Shown: positions 16,718-25,972 of the stretch, piece after piece | Layout: each line of letters begins with the position of its first letter | How positions within the stretch are numbered: the first letter of the stretch is position 1 | Source of the DNA: Spirosoma sordidisoli | GTDB taxonomy: Bacteria > Bacteroidota > Bacteroidia > Cytophagales > Spirosomataceae | Assembly: GCF_004138325.1 (NCBI RefSeq) | Contig: NZ_SBLB01000001.1 | Location: forward strand, 1,249,855-1,313,854 | Length of the DNA: 64,000 nt | Direction of reading: 5' to 3' | The notes under the pieces: generated by a model | The model's database searches: none | What the model was told of the DNA's origin: nothing | What the model saw: the letters and a program-made list of their open reading frames with translations, nothing else | Translations under genes and position numbers: made by a program

Positions 16718-17872
16718 TTATAGATACCGCAGCCAGGTCAACTCGGGGTGAGCGGCCTTGTAGCGACCATACCAGCGGCAGAGCGGATACAGAACAGCCA
16801 CCAGCGCAAGCCAGACCCCATAAACGCCCCCCAGCGATATACCTGCTCCTTCGGGCCGGCCAAAGTTGAGCGGTCCCGAAGGCACATCGGCCCAGGTGTA
16901 GCCCTGCGCAAACGACATCGCCAGCATAGACAGGTGAACGAGGTACCAGTGGATGAGGTAGTAGAACATAGGCACCTGCCCGTATACCGTCAGCAGGCGG
17001 GTCAGGGCATTGCTGGCGCCGTCGGCAGCGGCCAGTATCAGCAGCGCCAGTCCGATGGTTACGGCCGTGTAGAGCAGCGAGGGCGGGTATTTACTCACGT
17101 TCAGGAACGAAAGCACCGTCAGTAAACCATTCTTCTGTACCGACCAGGGTGCCGGATCGCCATAGAGGTTCAGGAATCGAAGCGCCAGAAAAAGACCCAG
17201 CGCCCCCAGGCCCAGTTGCCACAGCAGCGGTCGGCGACTGGTAGCGGGCTGCTCAAACAACCGCCCGGCCGCGAAACCCAGCAGCATAATGCCCAACCAG
17301 GGAATGAGCGGATAACCGACCAGCACCGTCAGTTCCGGGCTTACCACAAACACGTTGGTTCGGAACAGCAACGACCATACAAAACTCCCCACCGGGTTAG
17401 CAAACGGCGCAAACGGCAGTAGGTTGTGCAGCAGCACAATACCGAACCCGATACCGGCCACCCACCGAACGGGTAACCTCGCCAGCAGCGACAGCATCAT
17501 CAGCCCGCCCCCGATGGCAAAGATGACCTGCAGCATAAGGCTCCTGAACTGAATGTCGAACCAGAACGCGAAGTTGATGACGGTCAGCTCCAGCACGATC
17601 AGCACCAGCCCCCGTTTCAGCAGGAAGCGCCGGGCTGCGGGAGAGTTGCGCTTCCGCAACGACAGATAAGCCGATACCCCCGACAGAAATACGAAGGTCG
17701 GGGCGCAGAGGTGGGTAATCCAGCGGGTCAGAAAAATGGCCGGGGTTGTCGTGGCCAGATCGGTCGGGTTCTGCGTCAGGGCGGGTGTGTGGAGCAGGTC
17801 GCGGACATGATCGAGGGCCATGATGACCATGACCAATCCCCGCGTCACGTCGATTGTCGTAATCCGGTTCAT
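16718..17872 (-). CDS. DUF1624-type integral membrane acyltransferase-like protein
   Basis: A 384-residue inner-membrane protein with about 10 helices. It starts with RITTIDVTRGLVMVIMALDHVRD, the pattern seen in the DUF1624/heparan-alpha-glucosaminide N-acetyltransferase-like group, where Asp and His of the first helix are conserved. PTFVFLSGVSAYLSLRKR is the next hallmark. Such proteins are thought to acylate sugars or surface polymers, but no function is proven here. It starts one base after the stop of the upstream DUF1080 gene, so the two are surely an operon, hinting at a carbohydrate-related role. Confidence 0.82.
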   Translation of the reverse strand: MNRITTIDVTRGLVMVIMALDHVRDLLHTPALTQNPTDLATTTPAIFLTRWITHLCAPTFVFLSGVSAYLSLRKRNSPAARRFLLKRGLVLIVLELTVINFAFWFDIQFRSLMLQVIFAIGGGLMMLSLLARLPVRWVAGIGFGIVLLHNLLPFAPFANPVGSFVWSLLFRTNVFVVSPELTVLVGYPLIPWLGIMLLGFAAGRLFEQPATSRRPLLWQLGLGALGLFLALRFLNLYGDPAPWSVQKNGLLTVLSFLNVSKYPPSLLYTAVTIGLALLILAAADGASNALTRLLTVYGQVPMFYYLIHWYLVHLSMLAMSFAQGYTWADVPSGPLNFGRPEGAGISLGGVYGVWLALVAVLYPLCRWYGRYKAAHPELTWLRYL

Positions 17873-17873
17873 G

Positions 17874-18782
17874 TTATTTCTTGCGTCCGTACTGGCATCG
17901 GGTGTTGTCGGACTTTACGTAATAGGATTTGTAGTTCAGCGCCTTAGGATCGGTACAGCCTTTGAGTTCGAGAATCTCGACCGAGCGGAAGTCGATCGGG
18001 TGGCTCTCGGCCTGCAGCGCAATATAGCCTTCGCCGAGTGGTTTGTTAGCCCGGCTGGCCCAGTAATCGACATTCTGAATCCCGGCCGCTTTCCAGTCAT
18101 ACTCGTCGCTGATGAAATAGCTGCTCACCCGGGGCCGCTGGTAAGTCAGCACCGTATCGCCATCCACCAGATGATGAATGACCGAATCGCCCAGCACGAT
18201 GGCTTCGGCCGTTACCCACTGGTCGCCGTCGTAGGTTTTTGAGTCCGAGTCGATGCAGTGGGCGGGGTTCAGCTTGCCATCCATGTAGACCTCCGTGCCG
18301 GGGGTGCAGAGGTTAGCGGTATGGCGTGGCCCCTTCCCCAGCCCGCCCAGTAGCTGTAGCTCGAGCGACACCGGAAAATCCTGTCCCAGCGACAGACTCG
18401 CGGCCGACTGCGAATGGAGCATGACGCCACTGTTGCGCACGTTCCAGGCCGCTCCGCCTTTGGTTTGCTGACCAACGAACCGGTACGTGAATCGCACTCG
18501 GTAGTGCGAGTAGGGTTTCTTGTAGTACAGGTGCCCGTATTTGCCGTCGAAGCTGGTGTACTGATCATAGGCTAGTCGCATAATGCCATTCTCGACCCGG
18601 AATGTATTCTTGTAATTATCATTCAGGGGCTGGCCCGTGATTTTGATATCCCAGCCTGTCAAGTCTTTTCCGTTGAAGAGCGGCTCCCAGTCCTGACGGT
18701 TGGGGTTAGCCTGGGCAAGGGCCAGGCCCAGGCCTGATGTAATGAAAAGCAGACCAGCGAGCAAGAGTGTACGCAATGGCAT
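17874..18782 (-). CDS. Secreted DUF1080 protein, second copy
   Basis: A 302-residue secreted relative of the protein at 15993. A Sec signal ends near LGLALAQ (about residue 24). The fold is marked by WEPLFNGKDLTGWDIKITG, FRVENGIMRL, YRVRFTYRF, SGVMLHSQ and LELQLLGG. The C-terminus adds a short Cys-containing tail, EILELKGCTDPKALNYKSYY, which resembles a T-x-A-x-N-Y type repeat seen at the end of some secreted Bacteroidota proteins. It is the first gene of a tight operon with the DUF1624 gene. Hydrolysis of a (3-keto-)glycoside is inferred from the family. Confidence 0.86.
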   Translation of the reverse strand: MPLRTLLLAGLLFITSGLGLALAQANPNRQDWEPLFNGKDLTGWDIKITGQPLNDNYKNTFRVENGIMRLAYDQYTSFDGKYGHLYYKKPYSHYRVRFTYRFVGQQTKGGAAWNVRNSGVMLHSQSAASLSLGQDFPVSLELQLLGGLGKGPRHTANLCTPGTEVYMDGKLNPAHCIDSDSKTYDGDQWVTAEAIVLGDSVIHHLVDGDTVLTYQRPRVSSYFISDEYDWKAAGIQNVDYWASRANKPLGEGYIALQAESHPIDFRSVEILELKGCTDPKALNYKSYYVKSDNTRCQYGRKK

Positions 18783-18933
18783 AACGAGTGGGGTTAACTA
18801 CGTGTAAGGCAGGCTCACGAATACGATCAGTGTGTGAGCACGACGGCGCCGAAACCAGGTTCAGAGAATCCGTACAGAGCCTGTAGGGCAGAAAGGCGAT
18901 AACCGCCGGTAGCCTACTGCCTGTACAGACCAG

Positions 18934-18967
18934 AAAGCCCTACTGCTGACGCTGGTGAAGGCTTTTT
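18934..18967 (+). terminator. Degenerate hairpin with the 16-base terminator core
   Basis: AAAGCCCTACTGCTGA (18934-18949) is identical to the left arm of the perfect palindrome at 48351-48396. Here the right arm has decayed to AGGCTTTTT, leaving a short AAAGCC/GGCTTT stem. It sits inside the 210-base gap between divergent genes, just upstream of a promoter box. The rest of that gap shows nothing else I can name. Confidence 0.4.
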
Positions 18968-18969
18968 CG

Positions 18970-18977
18970 TAGCTTTG
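18970..18977 (+). promoter_or_regulatory. Candidate -7 box (TAGCTTTG) for the EEP-family gene
   Basis: A perfect TAnnTTTG match ending 15 bases before the ATG at 18993, implying a very short leader. No clear -33 TTTG is seen at the expected distance. Confidence 0.45.
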
Positions 18978-18992
18978 GGGCCCGGATAGGCT

Positions 18993-20051
18993 ATGGTTCG
19001 ACCTTCTTCACCCTTGACAATCGGCTCGTACTGGCAGCGCGTTTGCCCGTATCTGACCTCGCCCGACTGGTGGCTCTGGTGGGGATCGGTAGCGCTCTTC
19101 GGCAGCGTGGCGCTGGGCAGCGCCCTCGGCCGGCTCTACTTCTTTGAGTTGTTCAGTCATTTTCAGGTTCAGTATACAGTGGTTGCGCTGGCCTTGCTGC
19201 TGGCAAACGGGCTACGCGGGCTGATCTACCACCGATGGGGGCGGCCCTGGGTCCTGCTCCTGACGCTCGCGCTCCTGGGCTGGAACCAGACAAACTACGC
19301 AGGCTGGTGGCACCCCGGCGACTACGACCAGCCCATTCTGCCCCCGCAGGGCGACGTTCGGGTCTACCACGCCAACGTGCTCGTTACCCGCAGCGAATAC
19401 GAGACAACCCTGGCCAGCCTCCGGACGCAACGGCCCGACCTATACGTACTACAGGAAATGACACCCGCCAGCATCCGGCACGTTACGACCCGCCTTCGCG
19501 GAGCCTATCCGCACTGGTTCGCGTGCTGGTCGAAGAAACGGTTCTGGATACTGGTCGGTAGCCGCACGCCCATCCGGGTCGATACGGCCCTGGCCCGGAA
19601 CCACCAGCTCATTACCCTCACAACGGTTGTGAACGGCCAACCCATGGCGCTGGTTACCGTTCATCCGCGTATCCCGCTGCTCCCATCCTGGTTCAGGGGT
19701 CGTAATGCCCAACTGGCCGAAGCCGCCCGCCGAACCCGATACCACAGCCTGCCCGCCCTGCTCATCGGCGACTTCAACATCAGTATTTTCTCGCCCGTGT
19801 ATGCCGATGTGTTTGGCCCGCCCAACGCCGTTCCCGCTACAGCCGGGCGTTCCAACATACCCGCGCTAATCAGCGGTCGGCATACGCGCACCCAGCCAAC
19901 CTGGCCCACCTTCTTTCCGCCCCTCCAGCTTCCGATCGACCACGCCTTCGTCAATGCGGGCTTTCAGTTCAGTCAGTTCCGAACGCTTCCGCAGACTGGC
20001 TCTGACCACCGCGCCCTGCTGGTCGACCTTCGGTTTGCGGGCCGACCCTGA
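18993..20051 (+). CDS. Membrane-anchored endonuclease/exonuclease/phosphatase-family protein
   Basis: A 352-residue protein with three N-terminal membrane helices (about residues 27-45, 58-75 and 80-97) and a C-terminal EEP domain. The catalytic pattern is visible: an early Asn in VYHANVL, Glu in VLQEMTP, the GDFNIS Asp/Asn pair, and the terminal SDHRALLVDL with the essential Asp-His. Such proteins hydrolyse phosphodiesters in nucleic acids or lipids; membrane-bound members like this one are usually of unknown substrate. It is not obviously co-transcribed with neighbours apart from the gene 90 bases downstream. Confidence 0.85.
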   Translation: MVRPSSPLTIGSYWQRVCPYLTSPDWWLWWGSVALFGSVALGSALGRLYFFELFSHFQVQYTVVALALLLANGLRGLIYHRWGRPWVLLLTLALLGWNQTNYAGWWHPGDYDQPILPPQGDVRVYHANVLVTRSEYETTLASLRTQRPDLYVLQEMTPASIRHVTTRLRGAYPHWFACWSKKRFWILVGSRTPIRVDTALARNHQLITLTTVVNGQPMALVTVHPRIPLLPSWFRGRNAQLAEAARRTRYHSLPALLIGDFNISIFSPVYADVFGPPNAVPATAGRSNIPALISGRHTRTQPTWPTFFPPLQLPIDHAFVNAGFQFSQFRTLPQTGSDHRALLVDLRFAGRP

Positions 20052-20141
20052 TCGGCAAACATCTTGGCACGCCGGTAGGTTTTGTGTATAAAAATCGGGG
20101 CAGTTGCCACGCGGCCGGCCCGACAGCTAACCACTATCGTT

Positions 20142-21095
20142 ATGAAAAACTCATCAATCTGGCGCATCGCCACGGCGGTACTGGCCGTCGGCAGTATTAT
20201 CTATACCACCACCTCCAGTGCCCGTTCGCGTCGGGCAGGCAAACAGATGCAACAGGCCGAATCAGAACCAGAATTCGATGTGCCGGTCGAATACCAGAAC
20301 GTATTCGACCGAAATCTGATCATTCCGGCTGGCTGGGCGTTTGGTGTGGTCTGGTCAACTATTTATTCGGGGCTGGGGGCATTGATGGTTCACCAGGCAC
20401 TGCCAGGTCAGGCGTATAACCCACGCTATCAGAAAGCCTTACCGTGGTGGCTAACCAGCTGGACCCTCAACGCCATCTTTGGCCGTTATTTTTCGCAGGA
20501 TGATAAACGCAGTATTGTCGTATCCGATCTGACAACAAAAGCCAACCTCGTAGCGGCCCTGGGCTTACACCATGCGCTCGAAATTGGTAAAACCGACGTA
20601 CCTACTCCCGAAAAATACCTGCGGATTCCGGTCAGTCTGTATACCGGCTGGCTAACAGCCGCCACTGTTGTCGGCACCCCCGATACCCTCCTGACTCTCG
20701 ATGCCTGGGAGACAGATGACGAGCGGGATGTGCCCGTAGCGGCAGGTATTCTGAGCGCCACAGCTGGCGCGGGTTATCTGGTAGCGCGCCAGCTCAACGA
20801 TCCCTGGTTCATGCTCCCGTTTGTAGCCGGTTTTGGCGGCATCGCTTCCCGCCAGTGGAATCGCTACCCGGTTGTAGGGCTGACGGCCGCCGGTCTGGCA
20901 GCTGCGTATGTCGGTTTGCTGGCCTACTGGCTTCCCAAAGGCAAGTTCCGTGACCACGACCGTACGGTTCTCGACGCAGCTGTAGTCGACCCCGATTATC
21001 AGGACAACCCGGCCGATGTGTATTCGGGGCTTCAGCACGAAACCAACATCGAACGAGAACGCATGACGCCGATCGAAGCCGAAGGACTGGATTGA
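20142..21095 (+). CDS. TspO/MBR-like polytopic membrane protein
   Basis: A 317-residue protein with a probable N-terminal anchor and about eight further helices. I start it at the ATG at 20142, because the first hydrophobic helix follows at once; an upstream in-frame ATG at 20082 is less natural. PAGWAFGVVWSTIYSGLGAL resembles the Pro-Trp-x-Phe-x-x-x-Trp-x-x-x-Tyr hallmark of TspO tryptophan-rich sensory proteins, and WWLTSWTLNAIFGRYF resembles the next TspO helix. TspO itself is about half this size, so this would be an extended relative. The C-terminal ~40 residues are charged and soluble. Function unknown. Confidence 0.6.
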   Translation: MKNSSIWRIATAVLAVGSIIYTTTSSARSRRAGKQMQQAESEPEFDVPVEYQNVFDRNLIIPAGWAFGVVWSTIYSGLGALMVHQALPGQAYNPRYQKALPWWLTSWTLNAIFGRYFSQDDKRSIVVSDLTTKANLVAALGLHHALEIGKTDVPTPEKYLRIPVSLYTGWLTAATVVGTPDTLLTLDAWETDDERDVPVAAGILSATAGAGYLVARQLNDPWFMLPFVAGFGGIASRQWNRYPVVGLTAAGLAAAYVGLLAYWLPKGKFRDHDRTVLDAAVVDPDYQDNPADVYSGLQHETNIERERMTPIEAEGLD

Positions 21096-21123
21096 TGATT
21101 ATCTTTCCGAGTCTGTTTTTCCT

Positions 21124-21154
21124 GAAGACCGCCCGATATGGGCGGTCTTTTTTT
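21124..21154 (+). terminator. Terminator after the TspO-like gene
   Basis: GAAGACCGCCC (21124-21134) pairs with GGGCGGTCTTT (21140-21150) across a 5-nt loop, leading into a run of seven T residues. Confidence 0.92.
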
Positions 21155-21268
21155 GTTGCGAGCAACGTTTATCAGGCTATTTCGTCATTGGTGTAACTAC
21201 GCTTTGCTTTACCCGGCAAAATGACTGTATTGGTATCAATACTTTCTTGCTCCTAATCCTGATCCGTT

Positions 21269-22522
21269 ATGTACGCTCCTGACACCCCCACCTTTCCGGC
21301 ACCAGTCAGCAAACCAACCCGTATTCAGGTTGTGGATGCGCTGCGCGGTTTTGCCCTGCTCGGCATCTTGATTGCCCACGTATCGGTCTGGTTCGATGGT
21401 GGCCCGTTACCCGGCTCGGTCTACCAGATCAACAGCCAGGGAGCCGCCAATATGGTAGCCCAAACGTTTGTCGGTATATTTATCAGCGGTAAGTTTTACA
21501 CCTTTTTCTCGTTCCTGTTCGGGCTGAGTTTCGCACTCATGCTAACCCGTTCTACCGATTCTGACGGCACGTTCCTCCGACGATTTGCCTGGCGTCTGCT
21601 CATCCTGGGTGCCATCGGATTTCTCCATCACCTGCACTGGCGGGGCGACATTCTGAGCATTTACGCCATGCTGGGTTTTGGCATGCTCCTGTTCCGGAAC
21701 GTACCAACCCGCTGGGTGCTTGTTGCGGCCATACTGCTGGTTCTGAACGTACCGGCCCAGATACGAAATAATTATAATCAGTTCATGGCTCCACAACCCA
21801 CGAAAGCTCAGAACGAACAGCGGCAAAAAGAGGACGAAAAACTGGTGGAGGCCAATTACAAAGTCATCAAGCAAGGCACGTACGCAGAGGTTGTCCGCGT
21901 AAATCTGAGCGAGTTCAAAACCAAGATGCAGTTCCAGTTCGAGAGCGGGCGTATCTATATCACCCTGGGTTTCTTCCTGCTGGGCTTGTATGCCGGTCGC
22001 CGGCGCTTGTTTCAGCAGCTCGGCGAATACCGTCCGTTTTTCCGGCGGCTGACAAAGTATACGGGGCTGCTGGTCCTGGGCATCATCCTTCTGTTTGTAG
22101 CGGCCATACTAACCATCGGCCCCAACAACCAGCCTCCCAAAGTAATCGAGGTTATTTTCGGGTTTCTCTTCGACCTGGGGAATGCTGCCCTGACGGTATT
22201 TTACATCAGCGGCTTAACCCTGCTGTTCCAGCGGCTATCCTGGCAGCGGGTTGTTTCACCGCTGGCTGCCGTTGGGAAGATGGCCCTGACGAATTACATC
22301 CTGCAATCGGTCATCGGCACGCTGCTCTTCTACGGCTACGGCCTCGGCCTGATTGGCGAAATCGGAACGGCTATGGTGTTGTTGCTTACTATTCCCGTTT
22401 TTCTAGCGCAGGTGCTGTTCAGTCAGTTTTGGCTATCTCGCTTTCACTACGGCCCCCTGGAGTGGCTTTGGCGCTCGCTAACGTATCTGAAACCACAACC
22501 CATGCAGGCCCGCCATTCGTAA
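21269..22522 (+). CDS. DUF418 (YeiB-like) membrane protein
   Basis: A 417-residue inner-membrane protein with about ten helices. It opens with RIQVVDALRGFALLGILIAHV, the YeiB/DUF418 hallmark, followed by FYTFFSFLFGLSFALM. A charged soluble segment covers about residues 172-220. The C-terminal DUF418 portion has VGKMALTNYILQSVIGTLLFYGYGLGL and the closing FHYGPLEWLWRSLTY. The family is proposed to transport or acylate an unknown substrate. It is a single-gene unit; downstream lies the repeat-rich gap before clpB. Confidence 0.88.
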   Translation: MYAPDTPTFPAPVSKPTRIQVVDALRGFALLGILIAHVSVWFDGGPLPGSVYQINSQGAANMVAQTFVGIFISGKFYTFFSFLFGLSFALMLTRSTDSDGTFLRRFAWRLLILGAIGFLHHLHWRGDILSIYAMLGFGMLLFRNVPTRWVLVAAILLVLNVPAQIRNNYNQFMAPQPTKAQNEQRQKEDEKLVEANYKVIKQGTYAEVVRVNLSEFKTKMQFQFESGRIYITLGFFLLGLYAGRRRLFQQLGEYRPFFRRLTKYTGLLVLGIILLFVAAILTIGPNNQPPKVIEVIFGFLFDLGNAALTVFYISGLTLLFQRLSWQRVVSPLAAVGKMALTNYILQSVIGTLLFYGYGLGLIGEIGTAMVLLLTIPVFLAQVLFSQFWLSRFHYGPLEWLWRSLTYLKPQPMQARHS

Positions 22523-22589
22523 ACCACCGCCACCGTCTCCTGCCCTCACGAACTCCAGCGAAGCAACATGCCAATAGCCTGGCAACAAC

Positions 22590-22748
22590 CTAACCCCAGC
22601 GGGGCGGCATGTCCATAGCTAATAACCGAGATATCACCGCAACCCAGCTCCGTGAGGGCGGCAGGAATTATGCCATGCCGCCCCCACGGGGCTTCTCTAG
22701 TAACCCCGTCCCTACGGCTATTGACATGCCGCTCCTATGGAGTTAATC
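22590..22748. repeat. Cluster of diverged interspersed palindromic repeats
   Basis: At least four related copies of a short unit built on a small stem followed by GCGGCATGT and an AT-rich ATAG tail. On the plus strand: AACCCCAGCGGGGCGGCATG near 22590 and AGCTCCGTGAGGGCGGCAGG near 22650. On the minus strand: AGCCCCGTGGGGGCGGCATG (near 22675-22694) and AACTCCATAGGAGCGGCATG (near 22726-22745). A weaker copy may lie near 22540-22575. I found no gene in the 22523-23038 gap; the ORF across it is made of these repeats. Confidence 0.7.
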
Positions 22749-22891
22749 CTATTCGCTTTAGCCAACTGCGGTTGGCCTGCTGCACATACAGCTCTATTCA
22801 TAAACACGCTCCCATAGAATACGGGCGGAATGTCGAGGATCTTTCGCATTCGGAACGCCTGAATTATACTCTCTATACAAGATCTTATAAA

Positions 22892-22943
22892 GACATTTTG
22901 ACGCATTTAGCAATCTCAACGGCTTGTTTCACGTCAAAATGTC
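22892..22943. promoter_or_regulatory. 12-bp perfect inverted repeat upstream of clpB
   Basis: GACATTTTGACG (22892-22903) is matched by CGTCAAAATGTC (22932-22943), separated by 28 bases, about 95 bases before the clpB ATG. It is not the CIRCE sequence. Its symmetric layout and position suggest a heat-shock operator or a long hairpin in the leader. Confidence 0.5.
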
Positions 22944-23038
22944 CGCAAAACAGACCCGGCCCGGAGTTTGTTACCAACTAGTGTATACTGACTGTAATCT
23001 CTGGTTATTGATTTATCTCATTCATTCCTCAACCAGCC

Positions 23039-25699
23039 ATGAACGTTAATAATTACACCATAAAGGCGCAGGAGGTCGTGCAGCATGCGGCCCAGATGGC
23101 GCAGGGCAATCAGCAGCAAACGGTCGAAACAGGCCATGTGCTGAAAGCCATTCTAGAAGAAGACCCAAACACCGTAGGGTTTCTGGCCAGGAAACTCGGT
23201 ACCGACATCAAACGCTTGACCCTCGCCCTGGATGCCATCATCAACGGGTACCCCAAAGTGGTCGTTGCCGGTGGGCAGCAGCAGGGTATTTACCTGGGCA
23301 ATGATCTGAACGCGGCTTTGCAACGGGCCCAGACGCAAATGAAAGACTTTGGCGACGAGTATGTCAGCGTCGAAATGATGCTACTTGGCCTCGTTGGTGG
23401 TAAAGACACCGTAGCTACGTTACTGAAAGACATCGGATTTTCCGAAAAAACCCTAAAAGATGCCATTCGCGACCTGCGGGGCAAAAACAATCCTGTGAAA
23501 GACCAAAACGCAGAGGCAACGTACCAGTCGCTGGAGCGGTACGGTATCAACCTCAACGAGCGAGCCAGCGCGGGCAAAATTGACCCGGTGATTGGCCGCG
23601 ACGAAGAAATACGGCGGGTGCTCCAGATACTGAGCCGCCGGACCAAAAATAACCCGATGCTGCTGGGTGAACCCGGTGTCGGTAAAACCGCCATCGTAGA
23701 AGGACTGGCCCAGCGCATTGTACAGGGCGACGTTCCCGAAAACCTCAAGTCGAAGATTATTATGTCGCTGGACATGGGCTTGCTCGTGGCCGGTGCCAAA
23801 TACAAGGGTGAGTTTGAAGAACGGCTGAAGGCCGTTATCAAGGAGGTGACGGATTCCGATGGCGAAATCGTCTTGTTCATCGACGAAATCCACACCCTCA
23901 TTGGTGCGGGCGGTGGTGGCGAAGGGGCTATGGATGCGGCTAACCTGCTGAAACCAGCCCTGGCGCGGGGCGAACTGCACGCCATCGGTGCTACCACGCT
24001 TAAAGAATACCAGAAATACATCGAGAAAGACAAAGCCCTCGAACGCCGGTTCCAGTCCGTTATGGTCGATGAACCCGACGTGCCGGATGCGATCTCGATC
24101 CTGCGCGGTATCAAAGAGCGCTATGAGCTGCACCATGGCGTACGCATCAAAGACGACGCGGTCATTGCCGCCGTTGAGCTGTCGAACCGCTACATTTCGG
24201 ACCGGTTCCTGCCCGATAAGGCCATTGACCTCATGGACGAAGCCGCAGCCAAGCTCCGGCTCGAGATCGACTCCGTACCCGAAGAGCTCGACGAGCTGAA
24301 CCGGCGGATCATGCAGCTGGAAATTGAACGCGAAGCCATCCGGCGCGAAGACGACCGCGACAAAGAAAGCGTCCTGAGCCGGCAAATTGCCGAGCTGAAC
24401 GAGCAGCGTACCGAACTGAAAGCCCGCTGGGAAACCGAAAAAGCGTCGGTCAACGAAGGCCGTACGCTGAAAGAACAACTCGACCAGCTCCGCATCGAAG
24501 CCGAACAGGCCGAGCGCTCAGGCGAGTACGGCAAAGTAGCCGAGATTCGGTACGGCCGCATCCCGGAAATCGAAAACCGCCTGAAGGAACTGCAACGGGA
24601 GAAAGGCGACGGCGACGTGTCCAACAACCAGAGCCCCATGTTGCAGGAAGAAGTCACCTCCGAAGACATTGCCGAAGTGGTGGCCAAATGGACAGGTATT
24701 CCGGTGAGCCGCATGCTCCAGTCGGAACGCGACAAACTGCTGTTCCTGGAAGCGGAACTCGGCAAGCGGGTAGCGGGTCAGGAAGAAGCGATCGAGGTCG
24801 TGTCGGACGCCGTACGCCGGAGCCGCGCGGGTATGCAGGACCCGAAGCGCCCCATCGGTTCGTTCATCTTCCTGGGTACGACCGGCGTCGGTAAAACCGA
24901 GCTGGCCAAGGCCCTGGCCGAATTCCTGTTCAACGACGAGAACGCGCTGGTTCGCATCGACATGAGCGAGTACCAGGAGCGCCACGCCGTGAGCCGCCTG
25001 ATTGGTGCCCCTCCGGGCTACGTAGGCTATGACGAAGGTGGTCAGCTAACGGAGGCCGTTCGTCGGAAACCGTACAGCGTAATTTTGCTCGATGAGATTG
25101 AGAAAGCACACCCCGATGTGTTCAACATTCTCCTGCAGGTGCTGGACGATGGTCGCCTGACCGATAACAAAGGCCGGGTAGCCAACTTTAAGAATACGAT
25201 TATCATCATGACCTCGAATATCGGGTCGCACGTGATCCGGGAGCGGTTTGCCGACATAACGGATCAGAATGCCGATCAAATCATCGAGAGCACGAAAGAA
25301 GAAGTGTTTGAGCTGCTGAAGCAGACCGTACGGCCCGAGTTTCTGAACCGGATCGATGAACTGGTGATGTTTCAGCCGCTGACCAGACGCGAAGTGCGCA
25401 AGATCATGGAGATCCAGTTCCGGCAGATCCAGCACCGGTTGACCGAGCAGGGTATCGCACTCGAAGCCGACACGGAGGTGCTCGACTTCATCGCCCGCGA
25501 AGGCTTCGATCCTCAGTTTGGCGCCCGCCCGCTGAAGCGTGTGCTGCAACGGCGCATCCTGAACGCCCTCTCGAAGGAAATCCTGTCGGGTCGGATTCAG
25601 AAAAACGCCATCGTGGGCATGATGCTCAACGAAGACGAAAGCGGCAAAGAAGATATCATCTTCTACAACCTCGACAAGGTGGTGCCGATACTCGACTAA
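23039..25699 (+). CDS. clpB: ClpB disaggregase (Hsp104 family)
   Basis: An 886-residue hexameric AAA+ chaperone that, with DnaK, rescues proteins from aggregates in the cytoplasm. Domain order is standard: Clp N-domain (about 1-150), first ATPase domain with Walker [10 protein letters not shown] (~residue 214) and Walker B VLFIDEIH (~285), the coiled-coil M-domain (about 410-540, Leu/Glu/Arg-rich), second ATPase domain with Walker [10 protein letters not shown] (~620) and Walker [15 protein letters not shown] (~690), arginine finger region [10 protein letters not shown], and the D2 C-domain ending DKVVPILD. Length and start are normal for the family. An inverted repeat upstream may control it, and a strong terminator ends it. 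Confidence 0.98.
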   Translation: MNVNNYTIKAQEVVQHAAQMAQGNQQQTVETGHVLKAILEEDPNTVGFLARKLGTDIKRLTLALDAIINGYPKVVVAGGQQQGIYLGNDLNAALQRAQTQMKDFGDEYVSVEMMLLGLVGGKDTVATLLKDIGFSEKTLKDAIRDLRGKNNPVKDQNAEATYQSLERYGINLNERASAGKIDPVIGRDEEIRRVLQILSRRTKNNPMLLGEPGVGKTAIVEGLAQRIVQGDVPENLKSKIIMSLDMGLLVAGAKYKGEFEERLKAVIKEVTDSDGEIVLFIDEIHTLIGAGGGGEGAMDAANLLKPALARGELHAIGATTLKEYQKYIEKDKALERRFQSVMVDEPDVPDAISILRGIKERYELHHGVRIKDDAVIAAVELSNRYISDRFLPDKAIDLMDEAAAKLRLEIDSVPEELDELNRRIMQLEIEREAIRREDDRDKESVLSRQIAELNEQRTELKARWETEKASVNEGRTLKEQLDQLRIEAEQAERSGEYGKVAEIRYGRIPEIENRLKELQREKGDGDVSNNQSPMLQEEVTSEDIAEVVAKWTGIPVSRMLQSERDKLLFLEAELGKRVAGQEEAIEVVSDAVRRSRAGMQDPKRPIGSFIFLGTTGVGKTELAKALAEFLFNDENALVRIDMSEYQERHAVSRLIGAPPGYVGYDEGGQLTEAVRRKPYSVILLDEIEKAHPDVFNILLQVLDDGRLTDNKGRVANFKNTIIIMTSNIGSHVIRERFADITDQNADQIIESTKEEVFELLKQTVRPEFLNRIDELVMFQPLTRREVRKIMEIQFRQIQHRLTEQGIALEADTEVLDFIAREGFDPQFGARPLKRVLQRRILNALSKEILSGRIQKNAIVGMMLNEDESGKEDIIFYNLDKVVPILD

Positions 25700-25708
25700 C
25701 GAAGCCAC

Positions 25709-25743
25709 AAAAAACGCCCGGCCAGCAGGTCGGGCGTTTTTTT
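25709..25743 (+). terminator. Terminator after clpB
   Basis: An AACGCCCG/CGGGCGTT stem (25713-25738) with a 10-nt loop and an eight-base T-run. Confidence 0.92.
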
Positions 25744-25817
25744 ATGTCCTGTCAGGCAGTTCCTGATTAGGGCACCGTTACGTAACGCGAACGACGAACA
25801 GTCGATTACGACTATTC

Positions 25818-25920
25818 TTTGTCATCCCGTTGGCAGTAAGAATCTCCGGGCGAGGCTAAAAAACCTTCGGCTACAGAAGATCCCCACTTCGGTGGCCCGG
25901 TCCTTTGCCGGGACGACAAA
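25818..25920. repeat. ~100-bp palindromic element with near-identical ends
   Basis: TTTGTCATCCCG (25818-25829) and CGGGACGACAAA (25909-25920) are inverted copies with 11 of 12 bases matching. The interior contains AAGAATCTC and GAAGATCCCC segments. Similar TTTGTCATCCCG-ended elements are familiar to me as dispersed repeats in other genomes. It looks like a small non-coding mobile or REP-like element. Confidence 0.6.
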
Positions 25921-25972
25921 AAGGCCAGCCATGGTTTACCACTGTTATCACGATCACGTTATCACGAATCAT

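Noticed and set aside
22892..22943. CIRCE operator for HrcA
   Set aside because: The arms (GACATTTTGACG) and the 28-base spacer differ from the TTAGCACTC-N9-GAGTGCTAA consensus.
22652..22981. A 109-codon plus-strand reading frame upstream of clpB
   Set aside because: It is composed of the diverged palindromic repeats and the inverted repeat before clpB; the translation is Cys/Arg/Ser-rich with no family resemblance.
23453..24478. A 341-codon minus-strand frame inside clpB
   Set aside because: Antisense shadow of a GC-rich, strongly codon-biased gene whose plus-strand product is unmistakable.
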